From positions 1-34,927 of IMG/VR virus record IMGVR_UViG_3300031951_000637: a stretch of 34,927 bases of DNA. The stretch is one strand, 5' to 3'. The notes beneath the pieces are model-generated. The model was given only the letters and a program-made list of their open reading frames with translations, had not been told where the DNA came from and did not search any database. Numbering within the stretch: position 1 is the stretch's first letter; every line of letters begins with the position of its first letter. This stretch comes from a virus. Made by a program: the position numbers and the translations under genes. Below, piece by piece: positions 13,967-19,777 of the stretch.

Positions 13967-14634
13967 CGGCAAGCAATCCACGCGCTGCGCTGTTTGCGGC
14001 AATGGCTAAGGCGTTCCCTGAGATCGAGGGCGCTACGAAAGACAGCAACAACCCGCATTTTAAGAGCAAGTATGCTGACCTTGGCGCGGTTGTCGATGCC
14101 ATCAAGCCGGCGCTTGTGAAGCATCAGCTTTGGTTCCGGCAAGCGTTCCATGACGCACAAGGCGGCGTCGCTGTGGAAACGCTGATCTGTCACGCCAGCG
14201 GCGAGGAAGTCTCGTGTGGCGTGCTGTTTGTGCCTGCCAGCAAGCAGGATGCCCAAGGCTACGGCAGCGCCATCACCTATGCTCGCCGCTACAGCCTGCA
14301 AACGGCGTTTGGCGTTGCGCCAGAGGATGACGATGGCGACGCGGCGTCAAAGCCAAAGCCGCAAGCCAAACCCGCTGCTGATGAGCCTGGCGGTGCTGAA
14401 GATGAAGCCGCCAAGTGGAAAGCGTGGGCAACTGACCGTTGGAAGGAACTTGCCGCAATGGAAGGCGAAGGCGACCCGGCCAAGCTCAACCTCTGGCGGC
14501 AGTCTAACGCCACCGCGCTGCACCGGCTGCATCTGCACAATCAGGACATGCACGAAAAGCTGATGGGCAAGTTCGATGATGTTTACGCGCTGATTGGCGG
14601 CGGCAATCACCAAACGCCAATTTCGGCAGGTTAA
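13963..14634 (+). CDS. erf: ERF-family single-strand annealing protein
   Basis: This 223-residue protein shows the ERF signature clearly: MAKAFPEIEGATKDSNNPHF then KSKYADLGAVVDAIKPALVK, LWFRQAFHDAQGGVAVETLI, and QGYGSAITYARRYSLQTAFG followed by APEDDDGD. ERF proteins (P22 Erf type) form rings, anneal complementary strands and help circularise terminally redundant phage DNA. The C-terminal ~80 residues are a Lys/Pro/Ala-rich linker and a helical region. An SSB-like partner candidate follows at once, and a RusA-type resolvase and NinB are elsewhere in the window, so the phage carries its own recombination set. Confidence 0.92.
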   Translation: MTASNPRAALFAAMAKAFPEIEGATKDSNNPHFKSKYADLGAVVDAIKPALVKHQLWFRQAFHDAQGGVAVETLICHASGEEVSCGVLFVPASKQDAQGYGSAITYARRYSLQTAFGVAPEDDDGDAASKPKPQAKPAADEPGGAEDEAAKWKAWATDRWKELAAMEGEGDPAKLNLWRQSNATALHRLHLHNQDMHEKLMGKFDDVYALIGGGNHQTPISAG

Positions 14635-14645
14635 GGAGAAAGACA

Positions 14646-14963
14646 ATGGCAACACGTAAAGACATGATGACGCCGCGCCCCGGTTCAAACGGCAAGACAT
14701 TTTGGCATCGCATCGGCACCGCATGGGAAGGCGACGGCGGCAAGATCAGCCTTGTGTTTGACAGCCTGCCGCTGCCAACGATGAACGACAAGGGCCAGCT
14801 TGAAACGCGGGTGCTGCTGATGGAGCCGCGCGATAATGCAGCGCCGCAGCGTGGCAATGGTGGCAGCCCGCGACGTGCGCCGCTTGATGACCTTGATGAT
14901 GAGGTTCCGCCTTTCGTTACCATGCTTGGCCGTGAGCCGGGCGCAAGTAAGTGGGTGATTTAA
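14646..14963 (+). CDS. Possible SSB-like partner of ERF
   Basis: This 105-residue protein has a beta-rich, basic N-terminal half (MATRKDMMTPRPGSNGKTFW, then GGKISLVFDSLPLP and ETRVLLMEPRD). A Gly/Arg linker and an acidic patch LDDLDDEVPPF near the C-terminus follow. The acidic patch resembles the DDDIPF tip of single-strand binding proteins but is followed by 13 more residues (VTMLGREPGASKW). Immediate position after ERF and its own strong AGGAGAAAGACA site support a DNA-metabolism role. The SSB identity is an inference. Confidence 0.5.
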   Translation: MATRKDMMTPRPGSNGKTFWHRIGTAWEGDGGKISLVFDSLPLPTMNDKGQLETRVLLMEPRDNAAPQRGNGGSPRRAPLDDLDDEVPPFVTMLGREPGASKWVI

Positions 14964-15097
14964 TGAAAACGCCGCATGTCATTAGCTTGGTGCTAGGCAT
15001 CTTGTGCCTTGCGATTGCGTGGAATGAAAAAAGCGTAGGCTTGCGGCGTTTTACCTTTATTGTGGCGCTGTTTAATGTCTTGGTGGCATTTGCCTGA
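14963..15097 (+). CDS. 44-aa two-helix membrane protein
   Basis: TAATG and TGATG junctions on both sides. MKTPHVISLVLGILCLAIAW is followed by a short charged turn NEKSVGLRR and FTFIVALFNVLVAFA, i.e. a two-pass membrane hairpin. The function is unknown; holin-like activity or inner-membrane modulation of the host are possible. Confidence 0.6.
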   Translation: MKTPHVISLVLGILCLAIAWNEKSVGLRRFTFIVALFNVLVAFA

Positions 15098-15477
15098 TGC
15101 CCCTCGCTCGTCGCCATAAAAACAGCGGACGCCAGAATGACGGCAAACGCTTTCCGGCGCATTTGCAATTCGTGCGCGGCTTTTGCTGCCTAATTGAAGG
15201 CAAAGCCGGCCACGTATGCAACGGCAAGGTGCAAGCGATGCACGTCGATTACGCTGGCGGCAAGGGCGTGGGGCTTAAGGTGCCGGATTACTACACCGTG
15301 CCGGGCTGTGCAGAGGCACACCGCGAACAGACGGACGTGCTGGGCTGGGCAAGATTTGAGGCAAAGTATGGCGTTGACGCGCTACAGCTTGCCAAAGACC
15401 TTGCCCGCCAGTCGCCGTCATTGCAGCGGGCTGCGCGTGAGGCTGGGTATAGCATAGAGGGAGATGAACATGAGTGA
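15097..15477 (+). CDS. HNH/Ref-like nuclease candidate
   Basis: This 126-residue protein has a Cys/His pattern compatible with a zinc-supported HNH fold: CCLIEGKAGHVC (Cys30, Cys31, His39, Cys41), MHVDYAGGKGVGLKVPDYYT (His49, Asp51) and PGCAEAHREQTDVLGWARFE (Cys71, His75). This resembles the C-terminal domain of the P1 Ref / DUF968-type proteins, in which a H-x-(15-25)-C-x3-H block precedes a helix containing F-A-YG. Such proteins are found in phage recombination clusters. Catalysis is inferred. Confidence 0.6.
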   Translation: MPLARRHKNSGRQNDGKRFPAHLQFVRGFCCLIEGKAGHVCNGKVQAMHVDYAGGKGVGLKVPDYYTVPGCAEAHREQTDVLGWARFEAKYGVDALQLAKDLARQSPSLQRAAREAGYSIEGDEHE

Positions 15478-15670
15478 GCTTAAGCCATGCCCCTTTTGCG
15501 GGTGCGATGTGAAACTTGTTGAACGTGAAGGCCACGACCCTACGTTTGGCCGGCGCACATGGTATCACATTGAAGGAAAGCACACCGGTATTGGTGGCGC
15601 TTGCCCCGGCGAAGTCAGAGCGCGCGGCTCTGCTGAAACCGCTGTAAATGCGTGGAACGCTCGCGCGTGA
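15470..15670 (+). CDS. Lar-like zinc-ribbon protein
   Basis: At 66 residues, the N-terminal PCPFCGCDVKLVEREG and C-terminal GSAETAVNAWNARA are the hallmark of the Lar restriction-alleviation family, small phage zinc proteins. Lar of the Rac prophage modulates EcoKI-type restriction; for most relatives the role is unproved. ATG 15470 has GGGAG six bases upstream; an ATG two codons earlier overlaps the ribosome site. It overlaps the gene before by 8 bases and the NinB start by 4. Confidence 0.7.
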   Translation: MSELKPCPFCGCDVKLVEREGHDPTFGRRTWYHIEGKHTGIGGACPGEVRARGSAETAVNAWNARA

Positions 15671-16044
15671 CCTATCACGTTAGCCTTTCCAGCGACCGCA
15701 ACCGCGCGCGCGCTATCTCGCTTGTGCAGAAAGCGCCCGCCGATTGGATGGCCGTCATCAAGCCACGCAACCGCAGCGATGAACAAAACGCAAAGCTGTG
15801 GGCGATGCTGACCGATGTTGCCAAGGCGCGTCCTGGTGGCCGTGCTGCAACTCCAGACGTGTGGAAGGCGCTGTTTATGCAAGCGTGCGGGCATGAACAG
15901 GTGTTCGAGATGGGGCTAGACGGTCGCCCGTTTCCCATGGGCTTCCGCAGCAGCAAAATGACGGTTGGCGAGATGGCTGATCTCATCACGTTTATCACGC
16001 AATGGGGCGACGCTAACGGCGTTGTTTGGACAAGGGAGGATTGA
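15667..16044 (+). CDS. ninB: NinB-family recombination protein
   Basis: This 125-residue protein is read from a GTG overlapping the preceding stop. It has the NinB signature: VIKPRNRSDEQNAKLWAMLT, then WKALFMQACGHEQVFEMGLDG and RPFPMGFRSSKMTVGEMADL. Lambda NinB (Orf) acts in recombination mediator functions and replaces RecFOR in Red recombination. Its presence with ERF suggests a linked single-strand annealing pathway. The length fits the family (about 140). Confidence 0.85.
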   Translation: MTYHVSLSSDRNRARAISLVQKAPADWMAVIKPRNRSDEQNAKLWAMLTDVAKARPGGRAATPDVWKALFMQACGHEQVFEMGLDGRPFPMGFRSSKMTVGEMADLITFITQWGDANGVVWTRED

Positions 16045-16046
16045 AC

Positions 16047-16313
16047 ATGACGGCACTAAATCCAGATTTTGTGCATCGCGGCATCGCGCTGGTTAAAACT
16101 TGCGATGCCTGCCCAGAGCAATACGACGCTTACGATGGACGCGGCCACAAGGTGGGCTATCTTAGGCTACGTCATGGCTATTTCAGGGCCGAAGATTGTC
16201 GCGGCGATACTGTCTATGAGGCTAGACCGGAAGGCGATGGCGTGTTTGAGTGGGATGAGCGCGACGGCTTTTTGCGCGCTGCCATTGACGCAATCAAGGA
16301 AAGCAACGGCTGA
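16047..16313 (+). CDS. Hypothetical protein, 88 aa
   Basis: It starts MTALNPDFVHRGIALVKTCD and has a beta-rich middle (RGHKVGYLRLRHGYFRAEDC, then GDTVYEARPEGDGVFEWDER) ending in a helix (FLRAAIDAIKES). GGGAGG precedes the ATG. The pattern is familiar from phage early regions but has no named function that I can supply. Confidence 0.6.
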   Translation: MTALNPDFVHRGIALVKTCDACPEQYDAYDGRGHKVGYLRLRHGYFRAEDCRGDTVYEARPEGDGVFEWDERDGFLRAAIDAIKESNG

Positions 16314-16420
16314 TGCACAACGAACCACGCGACAATGCCAGCTTCATGCTGGGCTGGGCCATTCTGGCGCTGCTTGTGGGTGGGCCGGTGATGTTGTTTG
16401 TGATGATGGGAGGTTGGTGA
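16313..16420 (+). CDS. 35-aa single-pass membrane microprotein
   Basis: MHNEPRDNASFMLGWAILAL and LVGGPVMLFVMMGGW: one hydrophilic turn then a long hydrophobic helix. The ATG overlaps the previous stop and its TGA overlaps the next ATG, so it is embedded in the coupled chain. Confidence 0.6.
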   Translation: MHNEPRDNASFMLGWAILALLVGGPVMLFVMMGGW

Positions 16421-16653
16421 TGTGGAGAGATATTAGCACTGCGCCTGATAGCGGCGAACCGTTTCAGGCATGGGTAAAACGCGACAACACTCCAGATGGC
16501 AAGGGGTGGTGGGAGCCTGATTGTCGCATCAACGAAGATGGCGCATTTGAAATACATGGCCGTATTGATTACGATGAAGATGGCTATGCGGTTTACGGCC
16601 ATCTGACTGCAACGCACTGGATGCCGTGGCCAGAGCCGCCGTCCAATGGCTGA
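16420..16653 (+). CDS. DUF551-type small protein
   Basis: At 77 residues, the start MWRDISTAPDSGEPFQAWVK and the end THWMPWPEPPSNG form the W--IS-AP-DG ... THW-P-PEPP frame of DUF551 proteins, commonly found in phage early operons and of unknown function. A GGGAGG site and an ATGA-type overlap precede it. Confidence 0.7.
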   Translation: MWRDISTAPDSGEPFQAWVKRDNTPDGKGWWEPDCRINEDGAFEIHGRIDYDEDGYAVYGHLTATHWMPWPEPPSNG

Positions 16654-16996
16654 TGATTACGACACGTTTGCCAATGCCGAGCTTGCGCTGTGGCCTGGCG
16701 TATCATGGGAACGCGGGCAAACGACACGCCATCGCGTGCTGATGCTATCCTACGATGGCAAGAGCAGACGTGTGGTCTACCCCATGTCGCCAAGCGATAA
16801 CAGCGGCCCACGCAATCATGCGCAGGATATACGACACACATTATGGGGCATGGGTGCGCAGCGGGTGAAGCCGGCCAAGGCGATCAGACGCAAGGAACGC
16901 AACCGCCAGCCGCGTGATGTGGTGGCGCAGCCGGTGGCGGATGATGGGCGAAAAAGTTTGGCGGATGCGCTTTCAGGCTTGACCGTGCCGCTTTGA
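16646..16996 (+). CDS. Hypothetical protein, 116 aa
   Basis: A basic protein starting MADDYDTFANAELALWPGVS. A beta-strand region (RHRVLMLSYDGKSRRVVYPM) is followed by a basic linker (KAIRRKERNRQPRD). Its front resembles small phage DNA- or RNA-binding proteins but no family is named. The start lies 8 bases inside the previous gene. Confidence 0.55.
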   Translation: MADDYDTFANAELALWPGVSWERGQTTRHRVLMLSYDGKSRRVVYPMSPSDNSGPRNHAQDIRHTLWGMGAQRVKPAKAIRRKERNRQPRDVVAQPVADDGRKSLADALSGLTVPL

Positions 16997-17031
16997 TGCG
17001 GTTTACTGCGTGCGTCATTGGGAGAAACGAC

Positions 17032-17628
17032 ATGGCCAACAACACAGCAGACGCCATCCGTGCAGCGCATGCAAGCGATATGGATTTACCGAACATGACG
17101 ACCACTTGGCTCACGCCAGAAACCGCTATCGGCTGCACGCTGCCGTGCGGGGCGAAGGTGGTGCGGGCGCGGCGTTACAAGGACGGCGACATTGCTGTAA
17201 CGTTTGACAGCCCGCCTATTTCTGACACGGGGCTTCAAACACACCTCTGCGGATGGTGGTATTTCAGAGCAGACGGAACCGGCGATTGCTTTCCGCCCCT
17301 CATCCCCGCCGCACCCACCCCGCAGCCCATCAACGTGGTGCGCGAACGTGTCCGCGATAGCGAAGTGCAGCATCCCATCACCCACGCTGCCATCCTCGCA
17401 GCCGTTGAGCGCCTTCCTGAGCATCTGGACGGCCCGGCAGCGATTGCCGAACACCTGTGCAAGGAACTGGGCGTGGAGGTGCCGGTGAAGCGTCCGCCGT
17501 GGGAGGCGGCTTATACCGAATGGGCGCGGCGGCCAGATGCTTGCGTGAAGCTTGATCTAGTATGGCAAGCCTCATGGGCAGCGTGCGAGGCGCATCACGG
17601 CATTATGGGACAGGAGCAACAGCCATGA
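17032..17628 (+). CDS. Hypothetical protein, 198 aa
   Basis: Start at 17032 is chosen for GGGAGAAACGAC directly upstream; a TTG at 16993 overlaps the previous stop and is weaker. The N-terminal half has a beta-rich piece (GCTLPCGAKVVRARRYKDGD, then HLCGWWYFRADGTGDCFPPL) with several Cys that may bind zinc. A Pro-rich linker leads to a helical C-terminal half with AILAAVERLPEHLDGPAAIA and YTEWARRPDACVKLDLVWQA. No family is recognised. Confidence 0.6.
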   Translation: MANNTADAIRAAHASDMDLPNMTTTWLTPETAIGCTLPCGAKVVRARRYKDGDIAVTFDSPPISDTGLQTHLCGWWYFRADGTGDCFPPLIPAAPTPQPINVVRERVRDSEVQHPITHAAILAAVERLPEHLDGPAAIAEHLCKELGVEVPVKRPPWEAAYTEWARRPDACVKLDLVWQASWAACEAHHGIMGQEQQP

Positions 17629-17906
17629 CAACGCCTGATGAAGCGATGCTGTGGGCGCGGGAAACGGCAGCGCCACATCACGGCCACAACCGCACGATGG
17701 ATCGCGCAGAAGCCTACCGCGCCGGCCATGCTGCACGTGACGCAGAGGTGGCCGCCAATGCCGAAAGGGTGGCGGTGCTGGCGGCAGAGAACGCGCGGTT
17801 GCGGGCGCTGCTGAAAGAGGCGCTGCCGTTCATCGGCTATCAGATGCACGTGCCGGAATTGCTGGCCAAGGTCGCAGACGCCGTTAACGAGAGTGACGCA
17901 TCATGA
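17625..17906 (+). CDS. Coiled-coil hypothetical protein
   Basis: This 93-residue protein is coupled by ATGA at both ends. A His-rich start (ETAAPHHGHNRTMDRAEAYR) is followed by an Ala/Glu/Arg-rich coiled coil (AERVAVLAAENARLRALLKE). The heptad pattern suggests self-association. The function is unknown. Confidence 0.6.
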   Translation: MTTPDEAMLWARETAAPHHGHNRTMDRAEAYRAGHAARDAEVAANAERVAVLAAENARLRALLKEALPFIGYQMHVPELLAKVADAVNESDAS

Positions 17907-18139
17907 ACGCGCAAGAGATTGCTGCCAAGTTGACTGAAAAGCAGTGGGAGGCGTTGACCATAATGCCCGACCCGCCGTTTGGACTGGCTTATCCCCATAT
18001 CAACGGGCAGGTTCGCGTCAATCTTTTCCGGTTAGGTTTGCTGGAATATCAGCCGACTGAACGCGACGCATTGCCCAAAATGTGCCTCACCCCGCTCGGC
18101 CTCGCAGTCCGCCAGATCATCCAGGAGCAAACCAAATGA
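17903..18139 (+). CDS. Hypothetical protein, possible winged-helix
   Basis: This 78-residue protein starts MNAQEIAAKLTEKQWEALTI, then LRLGLLEY and LTPLGLAVRQIIQEQTK. The pattern of helix, helix, then L-L-TPLG-AVRQ resembles small winged-helix proteins of phages and MarR-like scaffolds. That is a weak resemblance only. Confidence 0.55.
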   Translation: MNAQEIAAKLTEKQWEALTIMPDPPFGLAYPHINGQVRVNLFRLGLLEYQPTERDALPKMCLTPLGLAVRQIIQEQTK

Positions 18140-18429
18140 CTGACATGCGCGAGAAAGTGGCGCGGGCAATGCGCCTCGCCGATATGGAACACCGTGGATG
18201 GGACATGGCGGAAGCGGAGGCTATCGTAGCGGCTGACAAGCCAACGCTTGCTGAATTGCGCCACGCACAAGCCGCCATCACTGCACTCTGGCCGCTGGCG
18301 ATGGAGGAGGCGGCGAAGGTGGCAGAAGCTGCGATGCGGGTTCACGCAATGGATGTTGTGCTAGGGCGCGGCATGACTGATGCCGGCAATCCAGCCGCCG
18401 CCATCCGCAACAGAAAGGTCCCGCTATGA
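18136..18429 (+). CDS. Ala-rich helical hypothetical protein
   Basis: This 97-residue protein begins MTDMREKVARAMRLADMEHR. The opening MREKVARAM is familiar from small phage helical proteins. The rest is Ala/Glu-rich helix. ATGA overlaps join it to the neighbours. Confidence 0.55.
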   Translation: MTDMREKVARAMRLADMEHRGWDMAEAEAIVAADKPTLAELRHAQAAITALWPLAMEEAAKVAEAAMRVHAMDVVLGRGMTDAGNPAAAIRNRKVPL

Positions 18430-18992
18430 ACGCCCCCGATCCCGAACGCATTTGGCTTCAAGCCGCCGTTGATGCTGACCCGCATGAAGGTCGGCAATGG
18501 TGCCAAGACAAGGTTTGGCCCGACAACGATGAGGACAGCGAGCCGGTCAAATATGTCCGTGCTGACTTGTTCGCCGCACTCACTGCCGAACGTGATGCGG
18601 CGGTGGCAGAGGTTGCGCGCCTGACACGCTATGTCGCCGCCAACGAGGCCATGTGGAAAGCAGACCACAAGATTGCACAAGACGCCATCGCAGCCGGCGC
18701 ACATTTGCAGAAAGATAGTCAAGATTTGCAGAAAGCCGGCGCACACAATCCGCCGATCATCACCGGCCAGTCTATGCACTCATTCACATGGGAGCCGCAG
18801 CCGTCTCCAAAGTCAGAGACGCTCATAGACACCGGCAACGGCCCGTTCCCTATCAACGGCGGCCCGTTTGACGCATCACAGCCGGTCATCCTGTTCGGCA
18901 ATGAAGGCTTCCAAGGCAACCGCCACGAACGCCGCGCATGGTTGGCAAAGATGCGAAAAGCTAATCGCGCGGCCACGCCGCCACAAGAGTAA
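18426..18992 (+). CDS. Hypothetical protein with coiled coil and internal repeat
   Basis: This 188-residue protein starts MNAPDPERIWLQAAVDADPH and has a coiled coil around residues 50-80 (AALTAERDAAVAEVARLTRY). It then has a palindrome-like peptide AGAHLQK-DSQ-DLQKAGAH at about 89-107, encoded by two interleaved 12-bp DNA repeats. The C-terminal half is Pro/Gly/Asn-rich and ends in a basic helix. Its last codons contain the left copy of the 22-bp direct repeat. No family is recognised. Confidence 0.6.
   Translation: MNAPDPERIWLQAAVDADPHEGRQWCQDKVWPDNDEDSEPVKYVRADLFAALTAERDAAVAEVARLTRYVAANEAMWKADHKIAQDAIAAGAHLQKDSQDLQKAGAHNPPIITGQSMHSFTWEPQPSPKSETLIDTGNGPFPINGGPFDASQPVILFGNEGFQGNRHERRAWLAKMRKANRAATPPQE
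18692..18745 (+). repeat. Two interleaved 12-bp direct repeats
   Basis: AGCCGGCGCACA occurs at 18692-18703 and 18734-18745; ATTTGCAGAAAG at 18703-18714 and 18724-18735. Both lie in the 188-aa gene and encode the mirrored peptide AGAHLQK / LQKAGAH. Confidence 0.7.
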
Positions 18993-19027
18993 CATGCACG
19001 TCCACCACGCGTATCACAGACGCGCCG

Positions 19028-19111
19028 ATGAGCCTGGACGGGCCGATGTTCATGGTGCGCGACGAATGGGGCGCTGTGCGGTTGGTGCCAGAGTTTACGG
19101 GAGAAATGTGA
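19028..19111 (+). CDS. 27-aa mini-ORF between the repeats
   Basis: MSLDGPMFMVRDEWGAVRLV ends PEFTGEM. It looks more protein-like than the competing frame starting at 18994, which is His/Arg/Gly-rich. No good ribosome site is seen and the open frame extends upstream to 18965 without a standard start. It may be the remnant of a longer gene. Its TGA overlaps the ATG of the next mini-gene. Confidence 0.35.
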   Translation: MSLDGPMFMVRDEWGAVRLVPEFTGEM

Positions 19112-19200
19112 TGGGGCCGTTCGACTATCCGCGCCCGGTTCTGTGGTTCGGCTTGGGCTTTTGCACGGCAGCCGTGCTAATCGCGTGGCACCTATCCTAA
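19111..19200 (+). CDS. 29-aa membrane microprotein, last of operon
   Basis: MGPFDYPRPVLWFGLGFCTA and AVLIAWHLS: one hydrophobic helix. GGGAG seven bases upstream of the ATG and a TGATG junction support translation. Its TAA overlaps, on the opposite strand, the Rz1 stop codon. Confidence 0.5.
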   Translation: MGPFDYPRPVLWFGLGFCTAAVLIAWHLS

Positions 19201-19454
19201 CGCGGCCACGCCGCCACAAGAGCCGCCCGCTTCGCCTCGCACAACGCCAGCGCAACCTCGCTTTGAATAACCCAGGCTGCCAGCGCCTTATCCGTAGCAG
19301 GCAGCGGCAGCATTGGAGCCGGTGCGCACTCAACGGTCGCTTGTGCTGGCGGCGGCGGATTGTCGGACAGTCGCGCGGGCTTCTTCAAGAGACCGCACGA
19401 GGTCAGCATCAAAGCAGTCGCGCACAGGGCGGTCACGCCAATGGGTTTCGACAC
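19197..19454 (-). CDS. Rz1-like outer-membrane spanin lipoprotein
   Basis: This 85-residue protein has a signal peptide MSKPIGVTALCATALMLTSC whose end LTSC is a lipobox with Cys20 as the acylation site. A Pro-rich segment (NPPPPAQATVECAP, PAPMLPLPATD) and a helix follow. It starts inside the Rz-like gene in another frame, the classical nested Rz/Rz1 pattern. It joins the inner-membrane spanin to disrupt the outer membrane at lysis. Its 3' end contains the right copy of the 22-bp repeat. Confidence 0.88.
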   Translation of the reverse strand: MSKPIGVTALCATALMLTSCGLLKKPARLSDNPPPPAQATVECAPAPMLPLPATDKALAAWVIQSEVALALCEAKRAALVAAWPR

Positions 19455-19683
19455 GCACGGTCTCCTTAACGCCTATTTTGGGGATGTGGTCGGACTTCTT
19501 GGCCAGCTTGTCGGCCTCCCACTGCCCGCGTTCGGTGCGCAGTTGCAGAAGCTCAGCGCGGGCGGCTTGCCATGTGGCGCGTTCCTCTTGAACGCCGCGT
19601 TCATGCGCCCAAAAATACGCACCCACGGCCAGCAGCACGCCGCCGGCGTATGGTGCAAGACGGATTGCCCAAAGCGGTATCAT
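19330..19683 (-). CDS. Rz-like inner-membrane spanin
   Basis: This 117-residue protein has an N-terminal membrane anchor (LAPYAGGVLLAVGAYFWA), then a coiled-coil periplasmic part rich in Glu/Arg/Gln (RGVQEERATWQAARAELLQL). The C-terminus RVETHWRDRPVRDCF contains a Cys. It overlaps the Rz1-like gene by 125 bases. The nested pair places these genes at the end of the lysis cassette. The ribosome site is a weak GGAA. Confidence 0.85.
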   Translation of the reverse strand: MIPLWAIRLAPYAGGVLLAVGAYFWAHERGVQEERATWQAARAELLQLRTERGQWEADKLAKKSDHIPKIGVKETVRVETHWRDRPVRDCFDADLVRSLEEARATVRQSAAASTSDR

Positions 19684-19687
19684 GTGG

Positions 19688-19773
19688 GGAATTCCTTGCG
19701 GGCCCCTAATGCCCGTTTTTGAGGCAAAAGCTGCTGATTATCTAACAATATCAACGGAATTCGTGCAGGGCCC
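19688..19773. repeat. GGAATTC-N5-GGGCCC repeat pair
   Basis: GGAATTC, five variable bases, then GGGCCC occurs at 19688-19705 and 19756-19773 in the 94-bp gap between the beta-helix gene and the Rz-like gene. There is no ORF in this gap. It may be a protein-binding pair or the result of a small duplication. Confidence 0.5.
19699..19720 (+). terminator. Rightward intrinsic terminator candidate
   Basis: CGGGC, a 7-base loop, GCCCG, then TTTTT on the plus strand. It lies about 500 bp past the end of the rightward operon, in the gap upstream of the Rz-like start. Rightward transcripts would therefore be antisense through Rz/Rz1 before stopping. The stem is short, so it may be weak. Confidence 0.5.
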
Positions 19774-19777
19774 TTTT

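Larger units (their letters stand above)
18968..19222. repeat. 22-bp exact direct repeat flanking two mini-ORFs
   Basis: An identical 22-bp sequence beginning CGCGGCCACGCCGCC and ending ACAAGAG is found at 18968-18989 and 19201-19222, 233 bp apart. The left copy is the 3' end of the last large rightward gene. The right copy, read on the other strand, encodes the C-terminus of the Rz1-like lipoprotein. Confidence 0.9.

Noticed and set aside
19163-19177. GCACGG-CAG-CCGTGC hairpin
   Set aside because: No U-tract on either strand and inside a coding frame, so not called a terminator.
18994-19200. 68-codon frame starting just after the 188-aa gene
   Set aside because: First 39 residues are His/Arg/Gly-rich and out of frame with the more protein-like 27-aa frame; only the last 29 residues look real.
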